Part shown: positions 18,629-29,712 of the stretch, piece after piece | How positions within the stretch are numbered: position 1 is the first letter of the stretch | Layout: each line of letters begins with the position of its first letter | From: Pseudomonas baltica | Lineage (GTDB): Bacteria; Pseudomonadota; Gammaproteobacteria; Pseudomonadales; Pseudomonadaceae | Direction: 5' to 3' | NCBI RefSeq assembly: GCF_031880315.1 | Contig: NZ_CP134771.1 | Coordinates: 1,798,001-1,862,000 of the forward strand | Length of the DNA: 64,000 nt | Notes under the pieces: model-generated | Told to the model about the DNA's origin: nothing | The model's database searches: none | Seen by the model: the letters and a program-made list of their open reading frames with translations, nothing else | Made by a program: the position numbers and the translations under genes

Positions 18629-21475
18629 ATGGCGCAGCAGTATCAACCGGGGCAACGCTGGATCAGCGACAGCGAAGCCGAGTTAGGTCTAGGCACCGTT
18701 CTGGCACAGGACGGCCGCTTGTTGACCGTACTCTATCCGGCGACTGGCGAGACCCGCCAATACGCCCTGCGCAACGCCCCGCTCACCCGAGTGCGGTTTT
18801 CGCCAGGCGACGTCATCACGCACTTCGAGAACTGGAAGCTCACGGTCGTCGAGGTCGAGGACGTCGACGGCCTGCTGGTCTATCATGGCCTCAACAGCCA
18901 GAACCAGACCTGCGTGCTGCCGGAAACCCAGCTCTCCAACTTCATTCAGTTCCGCCTGGCCAGTGACCGCCTGTTCGCCGGGCAGATCGACCCGTTGCCT
19001 TGGTTCTCGCTGCGCTACAACACGCTCGAACACACCAGCAAGCAATTGCAGTCCTCGCTCTGGGGCCTGGGTGGCGTGCGCGCGCAACCGATCGCTCACC
19101 AATTGCACATTGCCCGCGAAGTGGCCGACCGTATCGCCCCGCGGGTACTGCTGGCCGACGAAGTAGGCCTGGGCAAGACCATCGAGGCCGGCCTGGTGAT
19201 CCATCGCCAGTTGCTGTCGGGGCGCGCCAATCGGGTACTGATCCTGGTCCCGGAAAACCTCCAGCACCAATGGCTGGTTGAAATGCGTAGGCGTTTCAAC
19301 CTGCAGGTTGCCCTGTTCGACGCCGAACGGTTTATCGAGAGCGACGCGAGCAACCCCTTCGAAGACGCGCAACTGGCGCTGGTTTCGCTGGAGTGGCTGA
19401 CCGAAGACGAAAAAGCTCAAGATGCCGTGTTCGCCGCAGGCTGGGACCTGCTGGTGGTCGACGAGGCGCACCACCTGGTGTGGCATGAAGAAAAGGCCAG
19501 CCCGCAATATTCGCTGGTCGAACAGCTTGCCGAGGTCATCCCTGGCGTACTGCTGCTCACCGCGACTCCGGAACAACTGGGCCAGGACAGCCACTTCGCG
19601 CGCCTGCGCCTGCTCGATCCCAACCGTTTCCACGACCTGGCTGCCTTCCGCGCCGAGAGCGAAAACTATCGCCCAGTGGCCGAAGCTGTGCAGGAACTGC
19701 TCGAACAAGGTCGCCTGTCGCCTGGCGCGCACAGCACCATCCAGGGCTTCCTGGGTGCCGAGGGCGATGCCCTGCTGGCCGCGGTCAACGATGGCGACGC
19801 CGAAGCCAGCGCGCGTCTGATCCGCGAATTGCTCGACCGCCACGGCACCGGCCGCGTGCTGTTCCGCAACACCCGCGCCGCCGTGCAAGGCTTCCCCGAG
19901 CGCAAGCTGCACCCGTACCCGTTGACCTGCCCGGATGAATACCTCGAACTGCCGATTGGCGAAAAGGCCGAGCTGTATCCGGAAGTGGCCTTCCAGGCGC
20001 AGGCCGACAGCAGCGAAGAAACCCGCTGGTGGCGCTTCGACCCACGGGTCGAGTGGCTGATCGATACTCTGAAGATGCTCAAGCGCGTCAAGGTCCTGGT
20101 CATCTGCGCCCATGCCGAAACCGCCATGGACCTCGAAGACGCCCTGCGCGTGCGCTCCGGCATTCCGACCACCACCTTCCATGAAGGCATGAGCATTCTG
20201 GAGCGCGACCGCGCCGCAGCCTACTTTGCCGACGAGGAGTTTGGCGCCCAGGTGCTGATCTGTTCGGAGATCGGCTCCGAAGGTCGCAACTTCCAGTTCG
20301 CCCATCACTTGGTGATGTTCGACCTGCCGGCGCACCCCGATCTCCTCGAACAGCGCATCGGCCGTCTCGACCGGATCGGCCAGAAGCACATCATCGAGCT
20401 GCACGTGCCCTATCTGCAGAACAGCCCGCAAGAGCGCCTGTTCCAGTGGTATCACCAGGCCCTCAACGCTTTCCTCAATACCTGCCCGACCGGCAACGCC
20501 CTGCAGCACCAGTTCGGCCCACGCCTGCTGCCACTGCTGGATGAAGGTGACGACGAAGCCTGGCAAGTGCTGGTTGACGAAGCCCTCGCTGAACGCGTGC
20601 GCCTGGAGGCCGAGCTGCATGGCGGTCGCGACCGCCTGCTGGAGCTCAACTCCGGTGGCGCCGGCGAAGGCCAGGCCCTGGTCGAGGCCATCGAGGAGCA
20701 AGACGATCAGTTCGCCCTGCCGATCTATATGGAAACCCTGTTCGACGCCTTCGGCATCGACAGCGAAGATCACTCCGAGAACGCGCTGATCCTCAAGCCC
20801 AGCGAAAAAATGCTCGACGCCAGCTTCCCGCTGGGTGACGACGAAGGCGTGACCATCACCTACGATCGTCATCAGGCGCTGTCCCGCGAAGACATGCAGT
20901 TCATCACTTGGGAACACCCCATGGTGCAGGGTGGCATGGACCTGGTACTGGCTGGTTCGATGGGCAACACCGCCGTCGCGCTGATCAAGAACAAGGCCCT
21001 CAAGCCAGGCACGGTGCTGCTCGAACTGCTGTATGTGAGTGAAGTGGTGGCGCCACGCTCGCTGCAATTGGGCCGCTACCTGCCACCGGCGGCATTGCGC
21101 TGCCTGCTGGATGCCAATGGTAACGACCTGGCTGGACGGGTGTCTTTCGAGACCCTCAACGACCAGCTCGAGAGCGTGCCCAAGGCCAGCGCCAACAAGT
21201 TCATCCAGGCCCAGCGCGACCAGCTGACCCCGCGTATCAACGCCGGCGAAGCCAAGGTCGCCCCACGGCATGCCGAACGTGTGGCCGAGGCCCAGCGCCG
21301 CCTGGCGGCAGAAACCGATGAAGAGTTGGCGCGCCTGACTGCCTTGCAAGCGGTCAACCCGACCGTACGTGACAGTGAGCTGCAAGCCCTGCGCACCCAG
21401 CGCGAGCAAGGCCTGGCCATGCTCGACAAGGCGGCGCTGCGCCTTGAGGCCATCCGCGTGCTGGTAGCCGGCTAA
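18629..21475 (+). CDS. rapA: RNA polymerase-associated protein RapA (HepA)
   Basis: 948-residue Swi2/Snf2 ATPase that binds RNA polymerase and recycles it after termination. The N-terminal ~110 residues are the Tudor-like domains. The helicase core has [16 protein letters not shown] (motif I), [10 protein letters not shown] (motif II) and, in the second RecA domain, [12 protein letters not shown] and [11 protein letters not shown]. Length matches the family (E. coli 968). ATG 18629 is preceded by GGGAG; the frame is open to 18383 but that part is non-homologous. Flanking genes follow the P. aeruginosa PA3308 neighbourhood. Confidence 0.95.
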   Translation: MAQQYQPGQRWISDSEAELGLGTVLAQDGRLLTVLYPATGETRQYALRNAPLTRVRFSPGDVITHFENWKLTVVEVEDVDGLLVYHGLNSQNQTCVLPETQLSNFIQFRLASDRLFAGQIDPLPWFSLRYNTLEHTSKQLQSSLWGLGGVRAQPIAHQLHIAREVADRIAPRVLLADEVGLGKTIEAGLVIHRQLLSGRANRVLILVPENLQHQWLVEMRRRFNLQVALFDAERFIESDASNPFEDAQLALVSLEWLTEDEKAQDAVFAAGWDLLVVDEAHHLVWHEEKASPQYSLVEQLAEVIPGVLLLTATPEQLGQDSHFARLRLLDPNRFHDLAAFRAESENYRPVAEAVQELLEQGRLSPGAHSTIQGFLGAEGDALLAAVNDGDAEASARLIRELLDRHGTGRVLFRNTRAAVQGFPERKLHPYPLTCPDEYLELPIGEKAELYPEVAFQAQADSSEETRWWRFDPRVEWLIDTLKMLKRVKVLVICAHAETAMDLEDALRVRSGIPTTTFHEGMSILERDRAAAYFADEEFGAQVLICSEIGSEGRNFQFAHHLVMFDLPAHPDLLEQRIGRLDRIGQKHIIELHVPYLQNSPQERLFQWYHQALNAFLNTCPTGNALQHQFGPRLLPLLDEGDDEAWQVLVDEALAERVRLEAELHGGRDRLLELNSGGAGEGQALVEAIEEQDDQFALPIYMETLFDAFGIDSEDHSENALILKPSEKMLDASFPLGDDEGVTITYDRHQALSREDMQFITWEHPMVQGGMDLVLAGSMGNTAVALIKNKALKPGTVLLELLYVSEVVAPRSLQLGRYLPPAALRCLLDANGNDLAGRVSFETLNDQLESVPKASANKFIQAQRDQLTPRINAGEAKVAPRHAERVAEAQRRLAAETDEELARLTALQAVNPTVRDSELQALRTQREQGLAMLDKAALRLEAIRVLVAG

Positions 21476-21487
21476 GCTGCACATCAA

Positions 21488-21550
21488 CCCCTGCGGGAAG
21501 CTCTGCTCCTAAAGCCTTGAATGCTACGAGAGCAGAGTTCGCCCCCACGG
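21488..21550. repeat. Degenerate REP-like inverted pair
   Basis: Imperfect inverted copies (GGGAAGCTCTGCTCCT and AGAGCAGAGTTCGCCCCC) directly after rapA. They resemble a decayed REP doublet. Confidence 0.4.
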
Positions 21551-21669
21551 GTGTAATGTGCTTCTGAGAAAGCCGTTCTTATTCCGAAATAGTTGAAGCC
21601 ACTTCGCCATCACCGCGAGGGCGCTGGGTATACTCGCCTAAAAAACGTACAGGCTGTACGAGGCGCGCT

Positions 21670-23889
21670 ATGGACTGGCTTGGTTTGCGTTTCACCGGTG
21701 CGCTCCCCGAACAGGGGCAGATGCTCCTGCATTGCACGCACGACCCCTTTCTGGTGTTACTGGCCTACGTGGTCGCCTGCGCTGGCAGCTTTGCCACCCT
21801 CGATATCGCCGAACGCCTGCAACACGCCGAACATCCAGGCACTCGCCGCCGTTGGCGCTGGGCCGGTGCCGCCTGTTTGGCGGGTGGCATCTGGGGCATG
21901 CACTTCATCAGCATGCTGGCGTTCATGGCGCCGATGGAAGTGCATTACGATCTGCCCATCACCATTGTCTCATTGCTGATTGCGCTGATCGCCAGCCTGG
22001 CGACGTTGCGCAGTCTCGAGCGCGCGACGCTCAACGGCGGCCAATACGTGCAAGCGGCGGTCATCCTTGGCCTGGGCATCGTGGCGATGCACTACTACGG
22101 CATGTCGGCCATGCGCTCCAATGCCCAAACCTATTACGACCCTTGGCTGTTCGCGCTGTCGATCGTGATCGCCATTGCCGTGAGCTTCGCCGCACTGGTG
22201 TTGACGCGACGCTTTCGCTATCCCAGTGGGCGCTATGCCGAGCTGCGCAAATACGCCGCGACCTTGTTGATGGCGGCGGGCATCATCAGCACCCACTTTA
22301 CCGGTATGTGGGCGCTGACCGTGGCCATGCCGGTCGACCTGCACATGCATGGCAACGTCACCTCCAACGGCACCCAATTGGGCATCACCGTAGCCGCGAT
22401 CACCCTGCTGATCATGGCCCTGTGCATCAACGCGGCCCTTGCCGACAAAAAGCTGCAAAGCAAGGAACAGGACCTGCGCCACGCCACCGCCATGCTCAAC
22501 CAGCTCGATCAGGCCCAGGTCTCACTGCAGCAGGCGGCCCACTACGACGGCCTGACCAACCTGGTCAACCGCCGCGGCTTCGATCAATTGTTCGCCGACA
22601 AACTGCAGGAGCGCCGAGCTACGGGGGGCATGCTGGCGGTGATGTTCCTCGATATCGACCACTTCAAGCGGATCAACGATAGCCTCGGCCACGACGCCGG
22701 TGACGAGCTGCTAAAGGCAATCGCGAATCTGCTGCGCAACGCCACCCGCGGCCAGGATGATGTGGTCGCGCGCTTTGGCGGCGATGAGTTCTGCGTGCTG
22801 CTGAGCCTGCGTACCCGGGACGAGGCGCGGATGATGGCCCAGCGCATCATGACCGCCATGAAAAACCCCATCGAACTGGCTGGCAGGCGCATGGTGATGA
22901 CCACCAGCATCGGCATCAGTCTGTTCCCGGATGACGGCAACAGCACCGAAGCGTTGCTGAAAAACGCCGACCTGGCGCTCTATCAATCCAAGGGAAACGG
23001 GCGCAACAGCGCGCACTTTTTCAGCGAGGACCTGCGCAGCAAGGCTTCCATGGCCTTGCACCTGGAAGCCGAGTTGCGTGAGGCTTTGCGCGGCGGACAG
23101 GAGCTTGAACTGTTCTACCAGCCTATTTTCGACCTGCGCAGCGGCCAGGTTACCCGCCTCGAAGCCCTGGTGCGCTGGCGGCATCCCGAGCATGGCCTGC
23201 TGAGCCCAGACGCCTTTATCGGCATTGCCGAGACCAACGGCCTGATCGCCGAACTGGACGGCTGGGTACTGAACCGCGCCTGCCTGGACCTCGGCGAACT
23301 GGAGCGCCTGGGTCACGACAAGCTGCGCATCGCCCTCAATTGTTCGGCGCTCAACCTCAAGCGCGATTCGCTGGTGGACGAAATCGCCAAGGCCCTGGCC
23401 GATACCGGCGCCAAGCCACAACGACTGGAACTTGAAGTTACCGAAAACGCAGTGATGCTCAACGTCGACGCCGCCATCAAGGTGCTGAGCAGCATCGAGG
23501 CACTGGGTGTATCGCTGGTGATCGATGACTTCGGCACCGGGTATTCGTCCTTGGCCTACCTTAAGCGCCTGCCGCTCAATACCCTGAAAATCGACCGCAG
23601 CTTTATCCAGAACACGTCGCCCGCGCCTTACGACATGCAAGTGGTCAAGGCGATCATTGCCATGGCCCACACCTTGGGCATGCAGGTGATTACCGAGGGT
23701 GTGGAGACCGAAGAGCAATACGAAATGCTCAAACAGTATGGCTGCGACTTTGCACAGGGCTTCCTGCTCGGGCATCCGGTGCCCATGGCGCAGCTGCGTG
23801 AACTGCTAGGCCAGGTCGAGAAACGTCCACCGCCACCCTCCGCGCCGCCGCCGACCCTGTCGATCGTAGGCAAGACGCCCAACCGCTGA
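21670..23889 (+). CDS. Membrane MHYT-GGDEF-EAL cyclic-di-GMP enzyme
   Basis: 739 residues. The N-terminal ~250 residues form the 7-TM MHYT sensor with three H-x3-M type motifs (GMHFISML, AMHYYGMS, STHFTGMW), thought to bind copper and sense O2 or NO. The cyclase domain has an intact GGDEF at 370-374. The phosphodiesterase domain has EAL at 498-500, DDFGTGYSSL and ITEGVETEEQ, so catalysis is likely. Position beside rapA matches P. aeruginosa NbdA (PA3311, AGDEF variant); the domain order also matches MucR. It would adjust c-di-GMP, hence biofilm dispersal or exopolysaccharide. Confidence 0.92.
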   Translation: MDWLGLRFTGALPEQGQMLLHCTHDPFLVLLAYVVACAGSFATLDIAERLQHAEHPGTRRRWRWAGAACLAGGIWGMHFISMLAFMAPMEVHYDLPITIVSLLIALIASLATLRSLERATLNGGQYVQAAVILGLGIVAMHYYGMSAMRSNAQTYYDPWLFALSIVIAIAVSFAALVLTRRFRYPSGRYAELRKYAATLLMAAGIISTHFTGMWALTVAMPVDLHMHGNVTSNGTQLGITVAAITLLIMALCINAALADKKLQSKEQDLRHATAMLNQLDQAQVSLQQAAHYDGLTNLVNRRGFDQLFADKLQERRATGGMLAVMFLDIDHFKRINDSLGHDAGDELLKAIANLLRNATRGQDDVVARFGGDEFCVLLSLRTRDEARMMAQRIMTAMKNPIELAGRRMVMTTSIGISLFPDDGNSTEALLKNADLALYQSKGNGRNSAHFFSEDLRSKASMALHLEAELREALRGGQELELFYQPIFDLRSGQVTRLEALVRWRHPEHGLLSPDAFIGIAETNGLIAELDGWVLNRACLDLGELERLGHDKLRIALNCSALNLKRDSLVDEIAKALADTGAKPQRLELEVTENAVMLNVDAAIKVLSSIEALGVSLVIDDFGTGYSSLAYLKRLPLNTLKIDRSFIQNTSPAPYDMQVVKAIIAMAHTLGMQVITEGVETEEQYEMLKQYGCDFAQGFLLGHPVPMAQLRELLGQVEKRPPPPSAPPPTLSIVGKTPNR

Positions 23890-23917
23890 GCCGGACACCT
23901 ACTTTTTTTGGCACCAC

Positions 23918-23950
23918 AACAGGGCTCTAAAGATCAGGCTGCCCTGTTTT
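23918..23950 (+). terminator. Probable terminator of the MHYT-GGDEF-EAL gene
   Basis: AACAGGGC and GCCCTGTT arms (23918-23925, 23941-23948) with a 15-nt loop and four T at the end. It overlaps the 3' end of the convergent DUF2288 gene. Confidence 0.5.
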
Positions 23951-24236
23951 GGATCAGTATCCAGGGCGATACCACTACCGCCCACAGGTCTGGAGCGCCG
24001 TCATGCAGCTCCAGAGCCCGCGAGTCAGACACCTTTTCAACCTTTGCGGCCTCCAACCAGGCAGCGATCGGCTCCTTTTGATCCAAAGCAAAAGACTCGG
24101 CTACGGCGACCAGATCCAGGCCGGGGTCGACCCATAACAGGGCGCCCCTGGCAAAGAAGGGTTGCAGTTCTTTCCAGCTGATCGGGGCGGTCTCGCCGAG
24201 TAGCTTGGCATAGAGGGTGCTAGGTTGTTCTGTCAT
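23934..24236 (-). CDS. DUF2288 family protein
   Basis: 100-residue protein beginning MTEQPSTLYAKLLGETAPIS and containing ELQPFFARGALLWVDPGLDL, which matches the DUF2288 family of unknown function. No signal peptide. The frame is open upstream to 24365, but that extension is Arg/Cys-rich and unlike the family. The ribosome site (GTGAG) is weak. It is divergent from braC, as PA1075 appears to be in P. aeruginosa. Confidence 0.75.
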   Translation of the reverse strand: MTEQPSTLYAKLLGETAPISWKELQPFFARGALLWVDPGLDLVAVAESFALDQKEPIAAWLEAAKVEKVSDSRALELHDGAPDLWAVVVSPWILIQNRAA

Positions 24237-24676
24237 GGGTCTCACCGAATAAACGAAGGCGCAATCATAACGTCGGCGCGCTTTCGGCAAAACCCGGTTG
24301 CAAATCCAGCATTGATTACAGCGTTTAAAACGGCAAAGGTGTGCACGCCGTCGGGGACGGTTCACCTGCCGGGTCGAATTGCTTGCCAGCCATGGGCAAG
24401 TCCTTGTTGCACAAAGGGCTTTTGGCGGGCTGAAATCGATAGCGGCGCCGTGTTTCTGTAACTTTGTGTCGATTTAGCGACACCCGTATCGCGCTCGCCA
24501 TTCGCCGCTTTTCAAGGCGTAAACCGGCGCTCTACACTGCCCTCGGTGAAAAAGTCGGGGGAGTCGGAGCGCCTTGGTAAAGGGAGCAAAGTGCTTTCGA
24601 TACGGGCCGAGACCTACCCGGTTCGGCAGCCCTGGCCGCCAGAACTATAAAAACTAAAACACGAGAGTGGAGCATT
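24237..24676. promoter_or_regulatory. braC upstream region
   Basis: 440 nt between the DUF2288 gene and braC. It must contain the braC promoter and a leader. No recognised riboswitch, long palindrome or small gene was found by eye. Confidence 0.4.
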
Positions 24677-25795
24677 ATGCACAAGCAGATTTCCAAGCTG
24701 TTCGCCGCTATGGTATTGGCCGGCGTTGCCAGTCATTCGTTCGCCGCCGACACCATCAAGATCGGCATTGTCGGTCCCAAGACGGGTGCTGTCGCGCAAT
24801 ACGGCGACATGCAGTTCAGCGGCGCTAAAATGGCGATCGAGCAGCTCAACGCCAAAGGCGGCGTCGACGGCAAGAAGCTCGAAGCGGTCGAATACGATGA
24901 CGCCTGCGATCCCAAGCAAGCGGTCGCGGTCGCCAACAAGGTCGTCAACGACGGCGTCAAGTTCGTGGTCGGCCATTTGTGCTCCAGCTCCACCCAGCCG
25001 GCTTCCGATATCTACGAAGACGAAGGCGTGATCATGGTCACCCCGGCCGCCACCAGCCCGGACATCACCGCCCGTGGCTACAAGATGGTGTTCCGCACCA
25101 TCGGCCTGGACAGCGCTCAGGGCCCGGCTGCCGGCAATTACATCGCCGACCAGGTGAAGCCGAAGATCGTCGCGGTCATCCACGACAAGCAGCAATACGG
25201 TGAAGGCATCGCCACCGCGGTCAAATCGACCCTGGAAGGCAAAGGCGTGAAAGTAGCGGTGTTCGAAGGCATCAATGCCGGCGACAAGGACTTCTCCTCG
25301 CTGATCGCCAAGCTCAAGCAAGCCAACGTCGACTTCGTCTACTACGGCGGCTACCACCCCGAGCTGGGCCTGATCCTGCGCCAGGCGCAGGAAAAGGGCC
25401 TGAAGGCCAAGTTCATGGGACCTGAAGGCGTCGGTAACGCTTCCATCTCCCAGATCGCCCAAGGCGCGTCGGAAGGTCTGTTGGTGACCCTGCCGAAATC
25501 CTTCGATCAGGACCCTACCAACAAGGCACTGGTAGAGGCCTTCAAAGCCAAGAAGGAAGACCCGAGCGGCCCGTTCGTGTTCCCATCTTACGCAGCGGTG
25601 GAAGTGATCGCTGACGGTATCGCAGCGGCCAAGAGCGAAGACACCGCCAAGGTGGCGGCAGCCATCCACGCCGGGACCTTCAAGACTCCGACCGGCGACC
25701 TCAGCTTCGACGCCAAGGGCGACCTGAAAGACTTCAAGTTCGTGGTCTACGAGTGGCACAAAGACGGCAGCAAAACCGAAGCCCCGACCAAGTAA
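24677..25795 (+). CDS. braC: Branched-chain amino acid-binding protein BraC (LivJ/LivK type)
   Basis: 372-residue periplasmic binding protein for Leu, Ile and Val (and Ala/Thr in P. aeruginosa BraC). Signal peptide ends SHSFA before ADTIKIG. The Leu-binding fold is recognisable from IGIVGPKTGAVAQYGD and the Cys pair in DDACDPK...GHLCSSS. A good ribosome site (GAGTGGAG) precedes ATG 24677. First gene of the braCDEFG cluster; a strong hairpin 16 nt after its stop probably lets it be made in excess over the permease. Confidence 0.95.
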   Translation: MHKQISKLFAAMVLAGVASHSFAADTIKIGIVGPKTGAVAQYGDMQFSGAKMAIEQLNAKGGVDGKKLEAVEYDDACDPKQAVAVANKVVNDGVKFVVGHLCSSSTQPASDIYEDEGVIMVTPAATSPDITARGYKMVFRTIGLDSAQGPAAGNYIADQVKPKIVAVIHDKQQYGEGIATAVKSTLEGKGVKVAVFEGINAGDKDFSSLIAKLKQANVDFVYYGGYHPELGLILRQAQEKGLKAKFMGPEGVGNASISQIAQGASEGLLVTLPKSFDQDPTNKALVEAFKAKKEDPSGPFVFPSYAAVEVIADGIAAAKSEDTAKVAAAIHAGTFKTPTGDLSFDAKGDLKDFKFVVYEWHKDGSKTEAPTK

Positions 25796-25810
25796 GATCC
25801 ACAGACTGAC

Positions 25811-25848
25811 TACAAAGCCCACTGCTCCCTGCAGTGGGCTTTGTATTT
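25811..25848 (+). terminator. Intercistronic hairpin between braC and braD
   Basis: Perfect 15-bp arms, 25811-25825 and 25831-25845, with loop TCCCT, then a short T-containing tail. It probably acts as partial terminator and 3' stabiliser of braC mRNA, leaving read-through for braDEFG. Confidence 0.75.
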
Positions 25849-25860
25849 AGGAGCACAGCA

Positions 25861-26784
25861 ATGCCCGACCTTTATCACTTCTTCCAACAGTTGGTGAACG
25901 GCCTGACTGTCGGGAGTACCTATGCCCTGATCGCCATCGGCTACACCATGGTCTATGGCATCATCGGCATGATCAACTTCGCCCATGGCGAGGTATACAT
26001 GATCGGCTCGTACGTGGCGTTCATCGCCATCGCCGGCCTGGCCATGTTCGGTATCCACAGCTTGCCGCTGCTGATGACTGTGGCGTTCATCGCCAGCATC
26101 GTGGTCACCAGCGCCTACGGTTACAGCATCGAACGCATCGCCTACCGACCGCTGCGCGGCAGCAACCGCCTGATTCCGCTGATCAGCGCCATCGGCATGT
26201 CGATCTTTCTGCAAAACACCGTGCTGCTCTCGCAGGATTCCAAGGACAAATCGATCCCCAACCTGTTGCCCGGCAACTTCTCCTTCGGCCCCGGCGGGGC
26301 ACAGGAAGTGCTGATCTCCTACATGCAGGTACTGGTCTTCGCGATCACCCTCATCGCCATGCTCGGCCTCACCCTGTTCATCTCGCGTTCGCGTCTGGGC
26401 CGCGCCTGCCGCGCCTGCGCCGAAGACATCAAGATGGCCAACCTGCTGGGCATCAACACCAACAACATCATCGCCCTGACGTTCGTCATTGGTGCCGCGT
26501 TGGCGGCGATCGCCGCCGTGCTGTTGAGCATGCAATATGGCGTGATCAACCCCAATGCCGGCTTCTTGGTGGGGCTCAAGGCCTTTACCGCCGCAGTACT
26601 CGGCGGCATCGGCAGTATCCCTGGCGCCATGCTCGGCGGCCTGGTGCTGGGCGTGGCCGAGGCCTTCGGCGCCGATGTGTTCGGCGATCAGTACAAGGAC
26701 GTCGTGTCGTTCGGTCTGTTGGTGCTGGTGCTGCTGTTCCGCCCCACGGGCATTCTTGGCCGTCCGGAGGTAGAAAAAGTATGA
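25861..26784 (+). CDS. braD: Branched-chain amino acid ABC permease BraD (LivH)
   Basis: 307-residue inner membrane permease that pairs with BraE. It has about eight hydrophobic segments and the family start [19 protein letters not shown]. The [16 protein letters not shown] segment contains the EAA-like loop for contact with the ATPases. ATG 25861 follows TTAGGAGC. Its stop overlaps the braE start by 4 nt (ATGA), indicating translational coupling. Confidence 0.95.
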   Translation: MPDLYHFFQQLVNGLTVGSTYALIAIGYTMVYGIIGMINFAHGEVYMIGSYVAFIAIAGLAMFGIHSLPLLMTVAFIASIVVTSAYGYSIERIAYRPLRGSNRLIPLISAIGMSIFLQNTVLLSQDSKDKSIPNLLPGNFSFGPGGAQEVLISYMQVLVFAITLIAMLGLTLFISRSRLGRACRACAEDIKMANLLGINTNNIIALTFVIGAALAAIAAVLLSMQYGVINPNAGFLVGLKAFTAAVLGGIGSIPGAMLGGLVLGVAEAFGADVFGDQYKDVVSFGLLVLVLLFRPTGILGRPEVEKV

Positions 26785-28033
26785 CCCGTCCTCTCAAATC
26801 CGCGCTGTTCAGCGCGTTGCTGGTGTGGGCCGTGGCCTACCCGGTGCTCGGCCTCAAGCTGTCGATCGATGGCATTAACCTGATCGTCGAAAACGCCAGC
26901 ACCACTACGGTGACCATCATCGCCCTGTGCTCGGTCCTGATGTTCTTGCGTGTGCTGTTCGATCGTTCCCTGACCGCTGCCTGGAAATCCCGTCGCCAGG
27001 GCGCGTTGATCCCGCCCAGCGCCAGCAACTTCCTGACCCTGCCGAGCACCCAGAAGTGGTTCATCATCGGCCTGATCGTGCTGGCGTTCATCTGGCCGTT
27101 CTACGGCTCGCGGGGCGCGGTTGACCTGGCCACTCTGGTGCTCATCTATGTGATGCTGGGCCTGGGTCTGAACATCGTCGTCGGCCTCGCCGGCCTGCTC
27201 GATCTGGGGTATGTCGGCTTCTATGCGGTGGGTGCCTACACCTACGCCATGCTGTCGCATTACTACGGTTTCAGCTTCTGGGTGTGCCTGCCGATTGCCG
27301 GCCTGGCGGCAGCGGCGTTCGGCTTCGTGCTCGGTTTCCCGGTGCTGCGCTTGCGTGGTGATTACCTGGCGATCGTGACCTTGGGCTTTGGCGAGATCAT
27401 TCGGGTGTTCCTGCGTAACCTCACCGATCTCACCGGCGGTCCCAACGGTATCAGCAGCATCCCCAAACCGACCTTGTTCGGCCTGAGCTTCGATCGCACT
27501 GCCGCAGATGGCGGACAGACCTTCTACGATTACTTCGGGTTGACGTACAACCCGGTAGGCAAGGTGATCTTCCTCTATCTGGTGGCGCTGGTGCTGGCCT
27601 TGGCGGCGCTGTTCATCATCAACCGCTTGCTGCGCATGCCCATCGGCCGTGCCTGGGAAGCGCTGCGTGAAGACGAAATCGCCTGCCGGGCATTGGGCTT
27701 GAATCCGACCATCATCAAGCTGTCGGCCTTCACCCTGGGCGCAAGCTTTGCGGGCTTCGCGGGCAGTTTCTTCGCCGCTCGCCAAGGCCTCGTCACTCCC
27801 GAGTCGTTCACCTTCATCGAGTCGGCGATCATTCTCGCGATCGTCGTACTGGGTGGCATGGGCTCACAACTGGGGGTGATACTCGCCGCGATCGTGATGA
27901 TCGTGCTGCCGGAAATGATGCGCGATTTTAGTGAATACCGCATGTTGATGTTCGGCGCCATGATGGTGCTGATGATGATCTGGCGTCCGCAGGGCTTTCT
28001 CCCGATGCAAAGGCCACACCTGGAGCTGCGTAA

Positions 28034-28037
<4 letters not shown>
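26781..28037 (+). CDS. braE: Branched-chain amino acid ABC permease BraE (LivM)
   Basis: 418-residue second permease. An N-terminal extension (~90 residues with two membrane segments, typical of LivM of gammaproteobacteria) precedes the conserved core beginning [36 protein letters not shown] is the ATPase-coupling loop. Overlaps braD by 4 nt and braF by 4 nt. Confidence 0.95.
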
Positions 28038-28801
<764 letters not shown>

Positions 28802-29503
28802 ATGCTGCAGTTTGAAAACGTTTCGACCTTCTACGGCAAGATTCAGGCGCTGCACAGCGTCAACGTCGAGGTCCGTCAAGGTGAGATCGTGACCCTGATC
28901 GGCGCCAATGGCGCGGGTAAATCGACCTTGCTGATGACCCTCTGCGGTTCGCCCCAGGCGCACTCGGGCAGCATCCGCTACATGGGTGAAGAACTGGTGG
29001 GCCAGAACTCCTCGATCATCATGCGCAAGAGCATTGCGGTGGTGCCCGAGGGGCGGCGGATCTTCGCGCGGCTGACGGTCGAGGAAAACCTTGCCATGGG
29101 TGGTTTTTTCACCGACAAGCGCGATTACCAGGCGCAGATGGACAAGGTACTGGCGCTGTTTCCGCGGCTCAGGGAGCGCTTCAACCAGCGCGGCGGCACC
29201 ATGTCCGGGGGCGAACAGCAGATGCTCGCCATCGGCCGGGCGTTGATGAGCAAGCCCAGGCTGCTGCTGCTCGACGAGCCTTCGTTGGGGCTGGCACCGA
29301 TCATCATCCAGCAGATCTTCGATATCATCGAGCAACTGCGCAAGGATGGTGTGACGGTGTTTTTGGTGGAGCAGAACGCCAACCAGGCGCTGAAAATCGC
29401 TGACCGCGCCTATGTGCTGGAGAACGGCCGGGTGGTGATGGAAGGTTCGGGCGAGGCGTTGTTGACCGATCCCAAGGTGCGCGAGGCGTATCTGGGCGGC
29501 TGA
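28802..29503 (+). CDS. braG: Branched-chain amino acid ABC ATPase BraG (LivF)
   Basis: 233-residue ATPase partner of BraF. Walker A GANGAGKST, signature MSGGEQQMLAIGRAL, Walker B LLLLDEPSLGL and the switch region FLVEQNANQAL are intact. Last gene of the operon; a REP doublet follows it. Confidence 0.95.
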   Translation: MLQFENVSTFYGKIQALHSVNVEVRQGEIVTLIGANGAGKSTLLMTLCGSPQAHSGSIRYMGEELVGQNSSIIMRKSIAVVPEGRRIFARLTVEENLAMGGFFTDKRDYQAQMDKVLALFPRLRERFNQRGGTMSGGEQQMLAIGRALMSKPRLLLLDEPSLGLAPIIIQQIFDIIEQLRKDGVTVFLVEQNANQALKIADRAYVLENGRVVMEGSGEALLTDPKVREAYLGG

Positions 29504-29525
29504 TCCATACGGCGCGGCTGGTGAC

Positions 29526-29617
29526 CCCTTCGCCGCCGGACGCGCAGCCTTGCTCCTACAGTGCAACTCGATATCGGCTGGCACTGCAGGAGCAAAGCTT
29601 GCTCGCGAAGAGGCCCG
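29526..29617. repeat. REP doublet (inverted pair)
   Basis: Left unit (CCTTCGCCGCCGGACGCGCA...TTGCTCCTAC) and right unit (CAGGAGCAAAGCTTGCTCGC) in opposite orientation, 20 nt after braG. Probably an mRNA 3'-end structure. Confidence 0.7.
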
Positions 29618-29712
29618 CCCTGACACCGCGCCCAGCCAACCCCCAACACCGTTTTGACGTTTACCATTATTGCCTGTGCTACGGTGGCCGCCTCGTTCAA
29701 GGAGCCCCGTCA

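Noticed and set aside
18689..21487. Long minus-strand open frame (932 codons) opposite rapA
   Set aside because: It is antisense to a clear RapA gene in high-GC DNA, has the Gly/Gln/Val-rich look of a shadow frame and no family motif.
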